Translations under genes and position numbers: made by a program | Shown: in pieces, positions 54,549 to 63,525 of the stretch | Position numbering within the stretch: the first letter of the stretch is position 1 | Layout: each line of letters begins with the position of its first letter | Assembly (NCBI RefSeq): GCF_001077815.2 | Contig: NZ_CP011310.1 | Span: 2,356,001 to 2,420,000, forward strand | Length of the DNA stretch: 64,000 nucleotides | Reading direction: 5' to 3' | DNA from: Aurantiacibacter atlanticus | GTDB lineage: Bacteria > Pseudomonadota > Alphaproteobacteria > Sphingomonadales > Sphingomonadaceae | The notes under the pieces: model-generated | Told to the model about the DNA's origin: nothing | What the model saw: the letters and a program-made list of their open reading frames with translations, nothing else | Database searches by the model: none

Positions 54549-54844
54549 TGGATGGTGATTTGGCTGGGATTTTCGTTTTCATCTTGCTCGCCGCCACACT
54601 GGCCTTCGGCATGGCGCAGGTGTTTCACCGCCGTTCCATACAGCATGAAGAACGTAAGTTGGAACTCAAACTGCAGATCGAACAGGCGAAGAAGGCCCAG
54701 ATGAGCCAGGGGCATGAGAGCCAGCAGCTTTTTGAAGATCGGTTGCGCGTCCTCGAACGGATCGTCACCGATCCATCCGCCGACATCTCGCGCCAGATAG
54801 AGAGCCTGCGCGACATCAAGGCCGAAGGGGAAAGGGCGCGATGA
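54548..54844 (+). CDS. Psp-operon membrane protein 4 (shared module)
   Basis: The 98-residue protein has a transmembrane helix at about 6-24, a charged helix (HEERKLELKLQIEQAKKA) and the module DRLRVLERIVTDPS with SRQIESLRD. It overlaps protein 5 by four bases (ATGA). As with the others, the N-terminus is expected in the periplasm and the module in the cytoplasm, where PspA and PspF act. Confidence 0.8.
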   Translation: MDGDLAGIFVFILLAATLAFGMAQVFHRRSIQHEERKLELKLQIEQAKKAQMSQGHESQQLFEDRLRVLERIVTDPSADISRQIESLRDIKAEGERAR

Positions 54845-55083
54845 CCTTCTGGACAGCCATCGTTCTCATCGTGTTGATAACGGCAATCGCCGGCACTTTG
54901 GGCAGCCGCTCGAAAAGAGGCGAACGCGAAGTCGAGCAGCAACGCGAATTGCCGAGCGAGCGTGAAGAGGAACTGGAAACGGAAGTGGAAAGCCTGCGTG
55001 AGCGCGTCAAAGTGCTCGAACGTATCGCCACCGATCCGGCGCGCCGCACTGCCGAGGAAATCGAGAAACTGCGGGACGAGTAA
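54841..55083 (+). CDS. Psp-operon membrane protein 5 (shared module)
   Basis: The 80-residue protein has a short transmembrane helix at about 4-20, a very acidic coil (REEELETEVESLRERVK) and the module ERVKVLERIATDPA with EEIEKLRDE at its end. It is the shortest full copy. It overlaps protein 4 and is separated from protein 6 by 21 bases with a GGAG ribosome site. Confidence 0.8.
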   Translation: MTFWTAIVLIVLITAIAGTLGSRSKRGEREVEQQRELPSEREEELETEVESLRERVKVLERIATDPARRTAEEIEKLRDE

Positions 55084-55104
55084 GGGACAAGAGGCAAGGA
55101 GAAC

Positions 55105-55350
55105 ATGATGATGATGGAAATCGACATGCTTGTTGCCGTCACCATGCTGGTTGGGCTGGTAATATTGGCCGGCACTGCGCTGGCAGGCTGGCAAGGCTGG
55201 CTTTCGCTAAAGAATCGTGAGCTGGATATGCGGCGTCTGCCGCCAGAAATGGAAAATGGCTCACCCGAAGGCATGGCGCGGATCGAAATTGCGGACCTCA
55301 AGGAACGCATCCGCAAGCTGGAAGCTATCGCCAATGGGGTGGACCTCTGA
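55105..55350 (+). CDS. Psp-operon membrane protein 6 (partial module)
   Basis: The 81-residue protein starts MMMMEIDM and has a transmembrane helix at about 9-29. Its C-terminus (DLKERIRKLEAIANG) keeps only the first half of the module and lacks the IEALR part. The middle (LKNRELDMRRLPPEME) is unlike the other members. It is the last gene of the array; sufE begins 24 bases further on. Confidence 0.75.
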   Translation: MMMMEIDMLVAVTMLVGLVILAGTALAGWQGWLSLKNRELDMRRLPPEMENGSPEGMARIEIADLKERIRKLEAIANGVDL

Positions 55351-55374
55351 CGCGAAGTCACTAGATGCGCTGAC

Positions 55375-55782
55375 ATGCGCACACTTGCAGACATTCACGA
55401 AGAATATGATTTCCTCGAAGGCGATGAGAGATACCGCCTGCTGATCGAACTTGGCCGCGAACTGGAAGAGATGCCGGATGCGCTGAAGACAGACGCCACG
55501 CTGGTGCGCGGCTGTTCGGCGCAAGTGTGGGTTTATCCCACTGGCGACGCGTCAAAACTGCACTTCATGGCGGATAGCAATGCGGCGATCACCAAGGGCA
55601 TCGTCGCGCTGGTCATCTCCGCTGTGCAAGACAAACCTGCCGCCGAGGTAGCGCAGATGGATGTTGCAGCTGCCCTCGCCCCGTTCGATCTCAGGAACCA
55701 GCTCAGTTCCAATCGCACACAGGGTGTGCCCAATATGATTGCGCTGGTGCGCGAACATGCGACGCGGATAGCCGAAGACTGA
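55375..55782 (+). CDS. sufE: SufE-family iron-sulfur assembly protein
   Basis: SufE takes persulfide sulfur from the SufS desulfurase and passes it to the SufBCD scaffold. The 135-residue product has the active Cys in LVRGCSAQVW and the family end SNRTQGVPNMIALVREHA. It follows the psp array by 24 bases, so it may be read from the same transcript, although the functions differ. No other suf gene is in the window. Confidence 0.93.
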   Translation: MRTLADIHEEYDFLEGDERYRLLIELGRELEEMPDALKTDATLVRGCSAQVWVYPTGDASKLHFMADSNAAITKGIVALVISAVQDKPAAEVAQMDVAAALAPFDLRNQLSSNRTQGVPNMIALVREHATRIAED

Positions 55783-55888
55783 CGATCATCGCCGCTGCGC
55801 GAAGCTGCCGCTGCGGAACGATGCGCCATACAGCCCGTTAACTGAACAAATGACGGGCAGGCGTAACGTTTGAAAAGGACAGCATAAA

Positions 55889-56047
55889 ATGGCAATTATC
55901 GTACTCATCCTCACCATTCTTATTCCGCCATTGGGCGTTGCTGCAAAGCACGGCCTTGGCAAGACGACGATGATCAATCTGGTGCTGACTTTGCTGGGCT
56001 TTATCCCAGGCCTGATCCACGGTCTTTACGTGAATTACGCCCGCTAA
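55889..56047 (+). CDS. Pmp3/YqaE-like small membrane protein
   Basis: The 52-residue peptide reads MAIIVLILTILIPPLGVAAK, with a second hydrophobic helix (LVLTLLGFIPGLIHGLYV), matching the Pmp3/YqaE/UPF0057 family of two-helix stress-linked membrane peptides. The IPPLGV and GFIPGLIHGLYV motifs are characteristic. It is preceded by AAAAGGACA as ribosome site. Confidence 0.88.
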   Translation: MAIIVLILTILIPPLGVAAKHGLGKTTMINLVLTLLGFIPGLIHGLYVNYAR

Positions 56048-56083
56048 TCCGGGTCATTCCCAATCAAGTATATGAAACGCGTG

Positions 56084-56485
56084 TCAGCGATGCACTTCGG
56101 TCGCTGCCACGCGCTTCTCTTGTGCCAAGGGGCGTGATCGGCGGGTCATTTCGAAACTGCCATTCATGTCGAGCAGGCTCCACATGCCGGTGATGTGTTC
56201 ACAGTCCTGAGACAATTTGCCGACGTAATCGACGGGGTTTTCATAGCCCATGCTGGCGGAGCGATAAGTCTTGGTGAAGTCCACAGACGAACCTCCCACA
56301 ATACCCATGATCGTCGCTTCTGCCTTCATGCCCCCCAGATAGAGATCGGGTTCGAGAATTGTGCCGGTGAAGCTGCCGCCGCGCTGAACAATAGCGGCAA
56401 TGAAGGGCGTCACCGGACCATCACCGGCTGGATAGGCAAATTGCCCGTCCCATTCTCCCGATATATCACCCGGCGATTGCGGCAT
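56084..56485 (-). CDS. Conserved-looking protein of unknown function
   Basis: The 133-residue protein starts MPQSPGDISGEWDGQFAYP and is rich in beta-strand pattern with aromatic residues, ending in a basic helix. Segments such as GSFTGTILEP and GMWSLLDMNGSFEM suggest a small lipocalin-like or calycin-type barrel, but I cannot name a family. It has no signal peptide. It is 11 bases downstream of crtZ on the same strand, so probably co-transcribed. Confidence 0.65.
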   Translation of the reverse strand: MPQSPGDISGEWDGQFAYPAGDGPVTPFIAAIVQRGGSFTGTILEPDLYLGGMKAEATIMGIVGGSSVDFTKTYRSASMGYENPVDYVGKLSQDCEHITGMWSLLDMNGSFEMTRRSRPLAQEKRVAATEVHR

Positions 56486-56496
56486 GTCCGCGCGGC

Positions 56497-57015
56497 TCAG
56501 GCCCCGGCACTCTCGCGTACGATCGCAATACCGGCCTCCTTCTGGCGCCGCAGTTCTGCCTTCAGTCGCACAGGGTCAGCGGCCAAAATGAAGCCAAAGC
56601 TCACCCCGCCTTCCTTGCCAATGGTCGCATGATGCAGCTTGTGCGCCTGAACCAGCCGCTTGGCATAGCCCCGCTTGGGGACCCAGCGAAAATAGCGTTG
56701 ATGGACCAGCCCATCATGCACAAGCGTGTAGATGATGCCATATGCAAGGATACCCAAACCGATCCATGTTGCCGGAGCCCACGCGGCATCGCCAAGTACC
56801 AGAGGGCTGCCAAGTGCGAACATTGAAATGCTCATGGCTGCGCCAACAAGCCCATAAAGATCGTTCTTCTCCAGCACATTATTATGCGGTTCGTGATGGT
56901 CACGATGCCATTCCCAGCCAAAGCCATGCATAATGTATCTGTGGCTCGACCATGCGACGAATTCCATCGCCAGTACGGTTGCCAGCACGATCAGAATGGG
57001 CAGCAAAATTTCCAT
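56497..57015 (-). CDS. crtZ: Beta-carotene hydroxylase
   Basis: CrtZ hydroxylates the beta-rings of carotenoids to make zeaxanthin, typical of yellow-orange Erythrobacteraceae. The 172-residue membrane protein has the di-iron histidine motifs of the fatty-acid-hydroxylase superfamily: HRYIMH, HRDHHEPHN, HDGLVHQRY and HKLHH. Three hydrophobic segments surround them. No other carotenoid genes are in the window. Confidence 0.92.
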   Translation of the reverse strand: MEILLPILIVLATVLAMEFVAWSSHRYIMHGFGWEWHRDHHEPHNNVLEKNDLYGLVGAAMSISMFALGSPLVLGDAAWAPATWIGLGILAYGIIYTLVHDGLVHQRYFRWVPKRGYAKRLVQAHKLHHATIGKEGGVSFGFILAADPVRLKAELRRQKEAGIAIVRESAGA

Positions 57016-57057
57016 GATGGCAATATACGCCCGCGATGCGTCAGACGCAAAGCGCGA

Positions 57058-57483
57058 CTATTCGCCAGTGGTGGGCTGGTTCTTCGGCGGCAGGCCGAAA
57101 TAGCTTTCCGCCACATCGCGATTGATGCGCGAAGGGCGCAGCGTTTCGCTATCGATGCAGCACCACATGCTTTGCACTTCGGCCAGCACATCTTCTCCGC
57201 GTTTTATAACGGTGTTGTAAAAACTGCGGGCGCCGGCAATCTTTTCCAGCACGGTTTCAGCGATGACATCGTCTTCAAGGAATGCGGGGCGGCGATAGGT
57301 GATTTCATGCTTGAGAGCGACCCATGCCTTGCTCGCCACCTCTTCTGCGGGCGCGAGTTTTTGCCAATGCTGAAACACCACGTCCTGCACCCAGCTCAGA
57401 TAACGGGCATTGTTTACATGGCCCATGAAATCGATATCTTCAGGCAGGATACGAATGGGAATCGCGAAGCTTTTCGTTGGCAT
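57058..57483 (-). CDS. 4HBT-type acyl-CoA thioesterase
   Basis: The 141-residue hot-dog-fold protein has the 4-hydroxybenzoyl-CoA thioesterase motif DFMGHVNNARYLSWVQD with the catalytic Asp, and TYRRPAFLEDDV in the next strand. It acts on acyl-CoA thioesters of unknown chain. It is 42 bases upstream of crtZ on the same strand. Confidence 0.85.
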   Translation of the reverse strand: MPTKSFAIPIRILPEDIDFMGHVNNARYLSWVQDVVFQHWQKLAPAEEVASKAWVALKHEITYRRPAFLEDDVIAETVLEKIAGARSFYNTVIKRGEDVLAEVQSMWCCIDSETLRPSRINRDVAESYFGLPPKNQPTTGE

Positions 57484-57690
57484 AGCAGTAAGCTAGGGGT
57501 CGCAGATTAACATTCCAAGTCGGTCTCCCCCGCTTGGGAAAATAAACCCTGTCAGCATTGCGAAAGCTATGTCGCGACTTGCGACACAATCTTACCATTG
57601 CTGACGGACAGATCGCATATTTATCGGCATATATCGTTCATCGGCACAGGCAGAAACCTGAATGCCGCAGCCAAGAAAAGGATTGATGCC

Positions 57691-58023
57691 ATGAATAAGA
57701 TGCTTATTGCCGCCCCGCTTGCACTTGCGGCAACTGCGCTATTTACTGTTCCGGCCAGTGCCGCGGCCGCCAATGGTGGCCAGATCCGCGCCGAGATCCA
57801 GCAGCTTGACCGGCAGATTGAACGTAGCCGTGGCCTGTCCCGCCTCGAGGAAGCGCGACTCAATAGCCAGGTCACGCGGCTCCAGTCGCTATACCGCAGC
57901 TATGCCCGCGGCGGCTTCACCCGCACCGAGCTGCGCCAGCTCGATCGCCAAGTGACCAGCGTGCGTGCACAAATCACAGATAAAGCGCGCGACAATCACG
58001 ATTATCGAAATGATCGGCGGTAA
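57691..58023 (+). CDS. Small exported helical protein
   Basis: From ATG 57691 the 110-residue protein has a signal peptide ending in VPASAAA. The mature part is charged and helical, with a repeated pattern of QLDRQIERS and QLDRQVTSV, probably a periplasmic coiled coil. The C-terminus is Asp/Arg-rich (DNHDYRNDRR). I know no function. It lies 64 bases ahead of leuC. Confidence 0.7.
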   Translation: MNKMLIAAPLALAATALFTVPASAAAANGGQIRAEIQQLDRQIERSRGLSRLEEARLNSQVTRLQSLYRSYARGGFTRTELRQLDRQVTSVRAQITDKARDNHDYRNDRR

Positions 58024-58087
58024 TTCCTACCGTCGCTGAAACTTTCAGACCTTGTCAGCCGGGGTCGGCGGGACTAGCGCGAGCAGC

Positions 58088-59530
58088 ATGTCCAGCCGAC
58101 CCCGCACACTGTACGAAAAGATTTGGGACGCCCATGTGGTGGAACGCCGCGATGACGGCACCTGTCTTATCTTTATCGACCGCCACCTCGTCCATGAAGT
58201 CACCAGCCCGCAGGCATTTGAGGCGCTGCGCCTTGCAGGCCGCAAGGTCCGTCGTCCCGAGCTGACCCTTGCCGTGCCCGATCACAATGTGCCTACCACG
58301 GCGCGTGTGGATGATGCTGGCAACCCCATTCCGATTGTCGATCCGCAAAGCGCGCAACAACTTGCCGCGCTGGAACGCAATGTTGCCGATTTCGGCATTC
58401 GCTATTTCGGAGCAATCGCTCGGGAGCAGGGCATTGTCCATGTCATCGGCCCCGAACAGGGCTTTTCGCTTCCTGGCACGACTATTGTTTGCGGCGATTC
58501 GCATACGGCCTGCCACGGCGGCATCGGCGCGCTGGCCTTTGGCATCGGCACCAGCGAGGTTGAACATGTACTTGCCACGCAAACGCTGCTGCTTTCCCCG
58601 TCAAGGACCATGGAAGTCCGGGTAGAGGGATCGCTTGGCCCCGGTGTGACCCCCAAGGATCTGATCCTGCACATCATCGGCCGCATCGGCACGGGAGGCG
58701 GCACAGGCCATGTCATCGAATATCGCGGCCGCGTGTTCGAGGAGATGAGCGTTGAAGGCCGCCTGACTGTTTCAAACATGAGCATTGAGGGCGGCGCGCG
58801 CGCCGGCTTGATTGCGCCCGATGACACGACTTTCGCCTATCTCAAGGATCGCCCTTATGCCCCGAAGGGCGCTGAATGGGATCAGGCAGTGGCCTATTGG
58901 CGCAGCCTGCAGACAGATGAAGGCGCGCAATTCGATGCCTCCATAATCATTGATGCTGCCGAAATAGAGCCGACCGTGACGTGGGGCACCAGCCCGGAAG
59001 ACATTGTCGCTATCGGCGGACGCGTGCCCGATCCGGCAGATTTTGCCGATCCGGCAAAGCAGGAAGCTGCACGCAAAAGTCTTGCCTATATGGGCCTCAC
59101 CCCGGGCACGCAGATTCGTGACATTGCTGTCGAGAATATCTTCATCGGCAGTTGCACCAACAGTCGCATAGAAGATTTGCGCGCCGCAGCAGAGATTTTG
59201 CGTGGCCGCACAATCGCGGACGGAATAAAATGGGCGATCGTCGTGCCTGGTTCGGGCTTGGTGAAGATGCAGGCCGAGGCTGAAGGTCTGGACCGCATTT
59301 TCATCGACGCGGGCATGGAATGGCGGGAGCCTGGCTGTTCCGCATGCCTCGGCATGAACCCGGACAAGGTGCCCGCAGGCGAACGCTGCGCTTCCACCAG
59401 CAATCGCAATTTCGTTGGCAGGCAAGGGCCCGGCGCTCGCACGCATCTTGTCAGCCCGGTAATGGCAGCGGCTGCCGCGGTCACTGGCCGCCTGACCGAC
59501 GTGCGTGAGTTGCAGCGTGAGCCTGCCTGA
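58088..59530 (+). CDS. leuC: 3-isopropylmalate dehydratase, large subunit
   Basis: LeuC with LeuD isomerises 2-isopropylmalate to 3-isopropylmalate in leucine synthesis. The 480-residue protein starts [18 protein letters not shown] and has the aconitase-type 4Fe-4S ligands in [12 protein letters not shown] and [11 protein letters not shown]. The substrate loop segment HVIEYRG and C-terminal [15 protein letters not shown] are typical. ATG 58088 is chosen because family members start there. Confidence 0.97.
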   Translation: MSSRPRTLYEKIWDAHVVERRDDGTCLIFIDRHLVHEVTSPQAFEALRLAGRKVRRPELTLAVPDHNVPTTARVDDAGNPIPIVDPQSAQQLAALERNVADFGIRYFGAIAREQGIVHVIGPEQGFSLPGTTIVCGDSHTACHGGIGALAFGIGTSEVEHVLATQTLLLSPSRTMEVRVEGSLGPGVTPKDLILHIIGRIGTGGGTGHVIEYRGRVFEEMSVEGRLTVSNMSIEGGARAGLIAPDDTTFAYLKDRPYAPKGAEWDQAVAYWRSLQTDEGAQFDASIIIDAAEIEPTVTWGTSPEDIVAIGGRVPDPADFADPAKQEAARKSLAYMGLTPGTQIRDIAVENIFIGSCTNSRIEDLRAAAEILRGRTIADGIKWAIVVPGSGLVKMQAEAEGLDRIFIDAGMEWREPGCSACLGMNPDKVPAGERCASTSNRNFVGRQGPGARTHLVSPVMAAAAAVTGRLTDVRELQREPA

Positions 59531-60044
59531 CGAAAGACGAAAAACATCGTTCGCCCCCGTTGTCTCTCCTGAGACGCGCGTGCTGATCCTCGGTAGCCTG
59601 CCCGGCGATCTGTCTCTTGCGCAGCACCGCTATTATGCCCACCCGCGCAATATGTTCTGGCATTTTGCGGGCAGGATTATCGCGGAAGACCTGCCCGCCC
59701 TGCCCTATGATGCACGGCTGGAAAGGCTCCGCGCGCATAGGATCGGCTTGTGGGATGTGGTGGCGGCTGGCACACGCAAAGGCAGTCTCGATTCCGCCAT
59801 CCGCGATGCGGCCATCCACCCGCTGGGCAATTTCTGTGAAGGATTACCAGAACTTAGAGCTATCGGCTTCAACGGCAAGACGGCGGCAAAGCTGGGGCGT
59901 TCACTGGTGGATTGCAGCCGTTACGCGTGTCTCGATTTGCCATCTTCCAGCCCTGCCTATGCAGCCATGCCTGTTGCTGAAAAAGAAAAGCTGTGGCTGG
60001 ACTTGCGCGAATATCTTGAAACACATGCAACGCGAGCGCATTGA
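59505..60044 (+). CDS. DNA-deoxyinosine/uracil glycosylase-family protein
   Basis: The 179-residue protein resembles the hypoxanthine-DNA glycosylase branch of the uracil-DNA glycosylase superfamily: [20 protein letters not shown] matches the motif I region, FWHFAG and [16 protein letters not shown] follow, and [10 protein letters not shown] holds the late motif. It would excise deaminated purines. A GTG at 59505 or 59517 lies inside leuC, so the genes overlap and are coupled. Confidence 0.85.
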   Translation: MSCSVSLPDERRKTSFAPVVSPETRVLILGSLPGDLSLAQHRYYAHPRNMFWHFAGRIIAEDLPALPYDARLERLRAHRIGLWDVVAAGTRKGSLDSAIRDAAIHPLGNFCEGLPELRAIGFNGKTAAKLGRSLVDCSRYACLDLPSSSPAYAAMPVAEKEKLWLDLREYLETHATRAH

Positions 60045-60050
60045 AGAAGC

Positions 60051-60209
60051 ATGACCAACAAAATCCCCGGAAAAGCCGCAATCGCGGCAGGTGCCATCGG
60101 ATCGGCAGCGGTGGCTGCTGCACTCCTGTATGTAAACAAGCGCAAGAAGCGGAACGAGCCGACCCAGCCCGGCCCTATTCCAAGCGGCGAAAAGCCGGAG
60201 ACCGATTGA
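60051..60209 (+). CDS. Small single-span membrane protein
   Basis: The 52-residue peptide starts [20 protein letters not shown], has one Ala-rich transmembrane helix and a basic then Pro-rich tail ([14 protein letters not shown]). Its stop overlaps the leuD start (TGATG), which is good evidence that it is translated. It begins 6 bases after the glycosylase stop. Function unknown. Confidence 0.65.
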   Translation: MTNKIPGKAAIAAGAIGSAAVAAALLYVNKRKKRNEPTQPGPIPSGEKPETD

Positions 60210-60814
60210 TGCAGGCACTGCGCGCAGTTGAAGGTCGGGCCATCCCGTTCGGACGCAAGAACATCGATACCGATCTTGTCATCCCTGCACACTGGCTCAA
60301 GACCATCAGCCGTGAAGGGTTGGGCGAAGGCGCTTTCGAATCTGTTCGGGCGGATGATCCGGACAATGTGTTCGACCAGCCGCGTTTCGCCAATGCGCCA
60401 ATCCTGATTGCAGGCGATAATTTCGGTTGTGGCTCCAGTCGGGAACACGCCGCCTGGGCACTGCTGGACATGGGTGTTACCGCCGTCATCGCGCCCAGCT
60501 TTTCCGATATTTTTGCCAGCAATGCTTTCAAGAACGGCATTCTCACAGTCGCCTTGCCGCAGGACGCGGTGGATCGCCTGCTCGAAGTTGCGGAGACTGA
60601 TCCCGTTTCCATCGATCTTGAAGCGCAGACCGTGACCACTCCGTTTCAGGACCGCTTCGCATTCGATATTGATCCCTTTCGCAAGCATTGCCTCATGGAA
60701 GGGCTGGACGAAGTTGGGCTGACGCTGGCCCGCGATGATGCGATTGCAGGGTTTGAAGGCCAATTGGCAGCAGACCGTCCGTGGATCGCCCACGGCACCG
60801 GAGTTGGCGCCTGA
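60209..60814 (+). CDS. leuD: 3-isopropylmalate dehydratase, small subunit
   Basis: LeuD is the small subunit partner of LeuC. The 201-residue protein has [17 protein letters not shown] at the N-terminus and the swivel-domain motif [20 protein letters not shown] 60209 overlaps the stop of the small membrane gene by one base. leuC and leuD are separated by two unrelated genes, but the overlaps suggest one transcript. Confidence 0.97.
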   Translation: MQALRAVEGRAIPFGRKNIDTDLVIPAHWLKTISREGLGEGAFESVRADDPDNVFDQPRFANAPILIAGDNFGCGSSREHAAWALLDMGVTAVIAPSFSDIFASNAFKNGILTVALPQDAVDRLLEVAETDPVSIDLEAQTVTTPFQDRFAFDIDPFRKHCLMEGLDEVGLTLARDDAIAGFEGQLAADRPWIAHGTGVGA

Positions 60815-60881
60815 AGTTTCCCGCCCTAACCCGATTTTTGCTACGGGCCGGGCGACATCTTGACGAGAAAGTGAAACAGAC

Positions 60882-61205
60882 ATGACAGATTTCAAGGACC
60901 GCGAACGCGCCGAAGAGGCCAAATTCGCGCTGGATGGTGAAAATGCCTTCCGTGTCGCAGCGCGGCGCAACCGCCTGCTCGGTGAATGGGCAGCCGGGCT
61001 GATGAAGCTGACCCCAGAAGAGACCGAGGCTTACAAGAAGGCGGTGGTGCAAGCCGATTTCGAGGAAGCCGGAGACGAAGACGTAATCCGCAAACTGCTC
61101 GGCGATCTGACCCAGGCCGGATGCGATACGGACGAAGCCACCGTGCGCGCTCAACTTGAGGCAAAATTGATTGAAGCCAAGCGCCAGTTGATGAGCGAAT
61201 CCTGA
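60882..61205 (+). CDS. F1-ATPase inhibitor zeta subunit (DUF1476)
   Basis: The 107-residue protein is the alphaproteobacterial zeta subunit: MTDFKDRERAEEAKFALD at the N-terminus, RRNRLLGEWAAGLM and the acidic helix GDEDVIRKLLGDL. In Paracoccus the zeta protein blocks reverse rotation (ATP hydrolysis) of the F1-ATPase. It begins the DUF1476-BolA-Grx4 run usual in this class. Confidence 0.92.
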   Translation: MTDFKDRERAEEAKFALDGENAFRVAARRNRLLGEWAAGLMKLTPEETEAYKKAVVQADFEEAGDEDVIRKLLGDLTQAGCDTDEATVRAQLEAKLIEAKRQLMSES

Positions 61206-61229
61206 GCGAACGATCCGGAGTTATTGTCC

Positions 61230-61463
61230 ATGCCAATGCCTGCAGAACAAATAGAGGCGCTGATCAAGGCCGCGCTGCCCGATGCCACGGTGGAGATGGA
61301 GGCACTGGTCGAAGATAATGATCACTGGCTCGCCCGCGTTACCTCTGACGCATTTTCGGGGAAAAGCCGGATTCAGCAGCACAAGATGGTTTTCGCAGCA
61401 TTGGGTGATCGCATGGGCGGCGAACTCCACGCCTTGCAACTGCACACCAGCGTCCCCAACTGA
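61230..61463 (+). CDS. BolA-family protein
   Basis: The 77-residue protein (ATG 61230, ribosome site CCGGAG) has the BolA fold with the conserved SRIQQHKMVFAALGDRMGGE segment, whose His is an iron-sulfur ligand when paired with a monothiol glutaredoxin. It belongs to the short IbaG/BolA type. The gene for the glutaredoxin partner follows 32 bases later. Confidence 0.9.
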   Translation: MPMPAEQIEALIKAALPDATVEMEALVEDNDHWLARVTSDAFSGKSRIQQHKMVFAALGDRMGGELHALQLHTSVPN

Positions 61464-61495
61464 AACTGGACATTAAAATCCTCCGGGTGGGACAG

Positions 61496-61840
61496 ATGAC
61501 CGATTTGAAAACTGAGACAAGCGAACGCATTTCCGAGATAGTGAACAAGGATGACGTGGTCCTTTTCATGAAAGGTACGCCGCTGTTCCCGCAATGCGGC
61601 TTTTCCAGCCGCGCAATTGCCATTCTTGATCACTGTAATGTGGCTTTCGGCAGTGTCGATGTGTTGCAGGACATGGAGATCCGTCAGGGCATCAAGGCAT
61701 ATTCGGACTGGCCGACTATTCCCCAACTCTATGTGAAGGGTGAATTTGTTGGCGGCAGCGATATCATGATGGAAATGTTCGAAGATGGCGAATTGCTGCA
61801 GTTGATGAATGAAAAGCAGGTTGCCAAGGCAGAAGATTGA
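61496..61840 (+). CDS. grxD: Monothiol glutaredoxin Grx4
   Basis: The 114-residue protein has the CGFS active motif (PLFPQCGFSSRAI) and the WPTIPQLYVKGEFVGGSD segment of the Grx4/Grx5 family. These proteins carry 2Fe-2S clusters and form complexes with BolA to signal iron status or deliver clusters. Start at 61496 after GGGTGGGAC. Confidence 0.95.
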   Translation: MTDLKTETSERISEIVNKDDVVLFMKGTPLFPQCGFSSRAIAILDHCNVAFGSVDVLQDMEIRQGIKAYSDWPTIPQLYVKGEFVGGSDIMMEMFEDGELLQLMNEKQVAKAED

Positions 61841-61978
61841 CCAACCTTGCGCGCCTTGCCTGAAATGGCGGCGCCCGGCTCTCTTCATCTCCGGTAAATC
61901 TGCGGTGCGGTCTTTGCGGCAATCCGCCTTTACAGGTGATCGAAGCTGTCGTTCGCCTACGCTTTTTCCGGAGACTGC

Positions 61979-62890
61979 ATGGTCCGCATATTTGCAATAA
62001 TCGCTGCCCTGATTGTGTCAGCTCCTCTCGCCGCGCAGGACATTGCTGGCGACACCGCTGTTGCCCAGCCAACTCTCGCCCAGCCCGCCAGCCTGATGGA
62101 TCAGGCTCGCGATGCTCAGGAAATCGCGCGACTCATGGGCGAAGTGCAAACCGCTGTCAGCCTGGCCCAGACCCAATATGTCGGCATGGTTACCGGGGGG
62201 CCTGGTGCCGGATATCAAGGCGCAATAGCTCTCCCTACTGATGAGCCGGGCGTCTGGCGCGCTGTAATTGTCGGGCGGCAGGATATCGACAAACCCGATG
62301 CAGATTGGCTCGAACTGGCCGAATATGAGATCGCGAATGGTGCGATCCGTAGTGAAACCATTCACCCGCAAAGCAATATCCCTCTACTCACTGGCACCGC
62401 GTCAGCCATGGCGCAGGCGCGCAGTTTTGCCCCCCGCGTTGTGCTGGCTGCCGGCAACAATGCCTTCTGCCTTGATGAGAGCGCGGGCGCATCGGTGACC
62501 GCGTCTGTCACCTTTGCCACAATCGTCCTGCCCCCGCGCGACAATGGCACCTTTGATGCCTACGTCCTGAACGGCCCCATAGAAGAAGGTGCAATTCCGC
62601 TGGGAAGGCATTACCGCGTCGGTTTCGATAAATTCGGGCTGCAAGGCACGCCCGATCTTATCACCGATACCTGCGAAGTGATCACCTGGTCCGCCAACGA
62701 CGCCGATCTTGCCACCAAGGTCTATCTCACCAATTATGAAGGCGCAGAAACGCCCAGCCCAGTGCATATCCTGCTATCCACATTATTGCCGATGCGTTTG
62801 GGCGTAACCACCGGAGATACGATGTGGCCCGTGGTCAGCGGCACAGTCGGCGAACCCATGCCCGCCGATCAGGTGCAAGTCGCGCCCTAG
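61979..62890 (+). CDS. Exported protein of unknown function
   Basis: The 303-residue protein has a signal peptide (MVRIFAIIAALIVSAPLAAQ) and a beta-rich mature part with several Cys-containing segments (NNAFCLDES, TDTCEVIT). Strand patterns such as ASVTFATIVLPPRDNGTFDAYVLNG are regular. I recognise no domain. It stands alone between grxD and the SRAP gene and has normal codon use, so it is a real gene of unknown role. Confidence 0.75.
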   Translation: MVRIFAIIAALIVSAPLAAQDIAGDTAVAQPTLAQPASLMDQARDAQEIARLMGEVQTAVSLAQTQYVGMVTGGPGAGYQGAIALPTDEPGVWRAVIVGRQDIDKPDADWLELAEYEIANGAIRSETIHPQSNIPLLTGTASAMAQARSFAPRVVLAAGNNAFCLDESAGASVTASVTFATIVLPPRDNGTFDAYVLNGPIEEGAIPLGRHYRVGFDKFGLQGTPDLITDTCEVITWSANDADLATKVYLTNYEGAETPSPVHILLSTLLPMRLGVTTGDTMWPVVSGTVGEPMPADQVQVAP

Positions 62891-62907
62891 GCTGAGGAAG
62901 CGATCCC

Positions 62908-63525
62908 GTGTGCAATCTTTACAAGATGAGCAGCAGTCATGACGAGGTTGCGCAATTCTTCGAAGCAATTGCACAGGACATGGCCTTCGCCATGGCAGGA
63001 AATGCGCCGGAAAGCGTATATCCAGGCTATCCTGGCATGGTGCTGGCAGAAAGCAGCCTGCAGCAGATGATCTGGGGATTCCCGCTTCAGCGCAAGGGCG
63101 TGAAGCGCCAGCCACTCAAGCCCAAGCCGGTCAATAATGCGCGGGAGGACAAGCTGGATGGCCCCTTCTGGTCAGCCAGCTTCAATGCCCGGCGCTGCCT
63201 TATACCCATATCTGCATTTGCTGAGGCGAAGGGGCCAGTCGGCGGCAAAACGCGCACATGGTTCAGCCCTTCCACTGCACCGCTTTTTGCGGTTGCCGGC
63301 TTATGGCGCGATACGGTGGAATGGGGTCGCGCCTTCACCATGGTTATGGCCAACGCTAACGACACCATAAAACCCCTGCACGATCGCATGCCAGTGATCC
63401 TTGCGCCCGAAGACTGGCCGATCTGGCTTGATGGCGATCCGGCCCATGCCCGTAGCTCGTGCCAGCCTTACGGCGGCACAATACAGGTCGACCATACGGA
63501 CGAACCCTGGGCGGGACGGCGATAG
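62908..63525 (+). CDS. SRAP-family abasic-site DNA-protein crosslinking protein
   Basis: The 205-residue protein is an HMCES/YedK-type SRAP protein. The catalytic Cys is residue 2 after initiator Met (GTG TGC), and the other active residues are Asn in VNNARED, Glu in AFAEAKG and His in LHDRMPVIL. Such proteins form a thiazolidine link with abasic sites in single-stranded DNA and protect them. The GTG at 62908 is required because Cys2 must be exposed. Confidence 0.92.
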   Translation: MCNLYKMSSSHDEVAQFFEAIAQDMAFAMAGNAPESVYPGYPGMVLAESSLQQMIWGFPLQRKGVKRQPLKPKPVNNAREDKLDGPFWSASFNARRCLIPISAFAEAKGPVGGKTRTWFSPSTAPLFAVAGLWRDTVEWGRAFTMVMANANDTIKPLHDRMPVILAPEDWPIWLDGDPAHARSSCQPYGGTIQVDHTDEPWAGRR

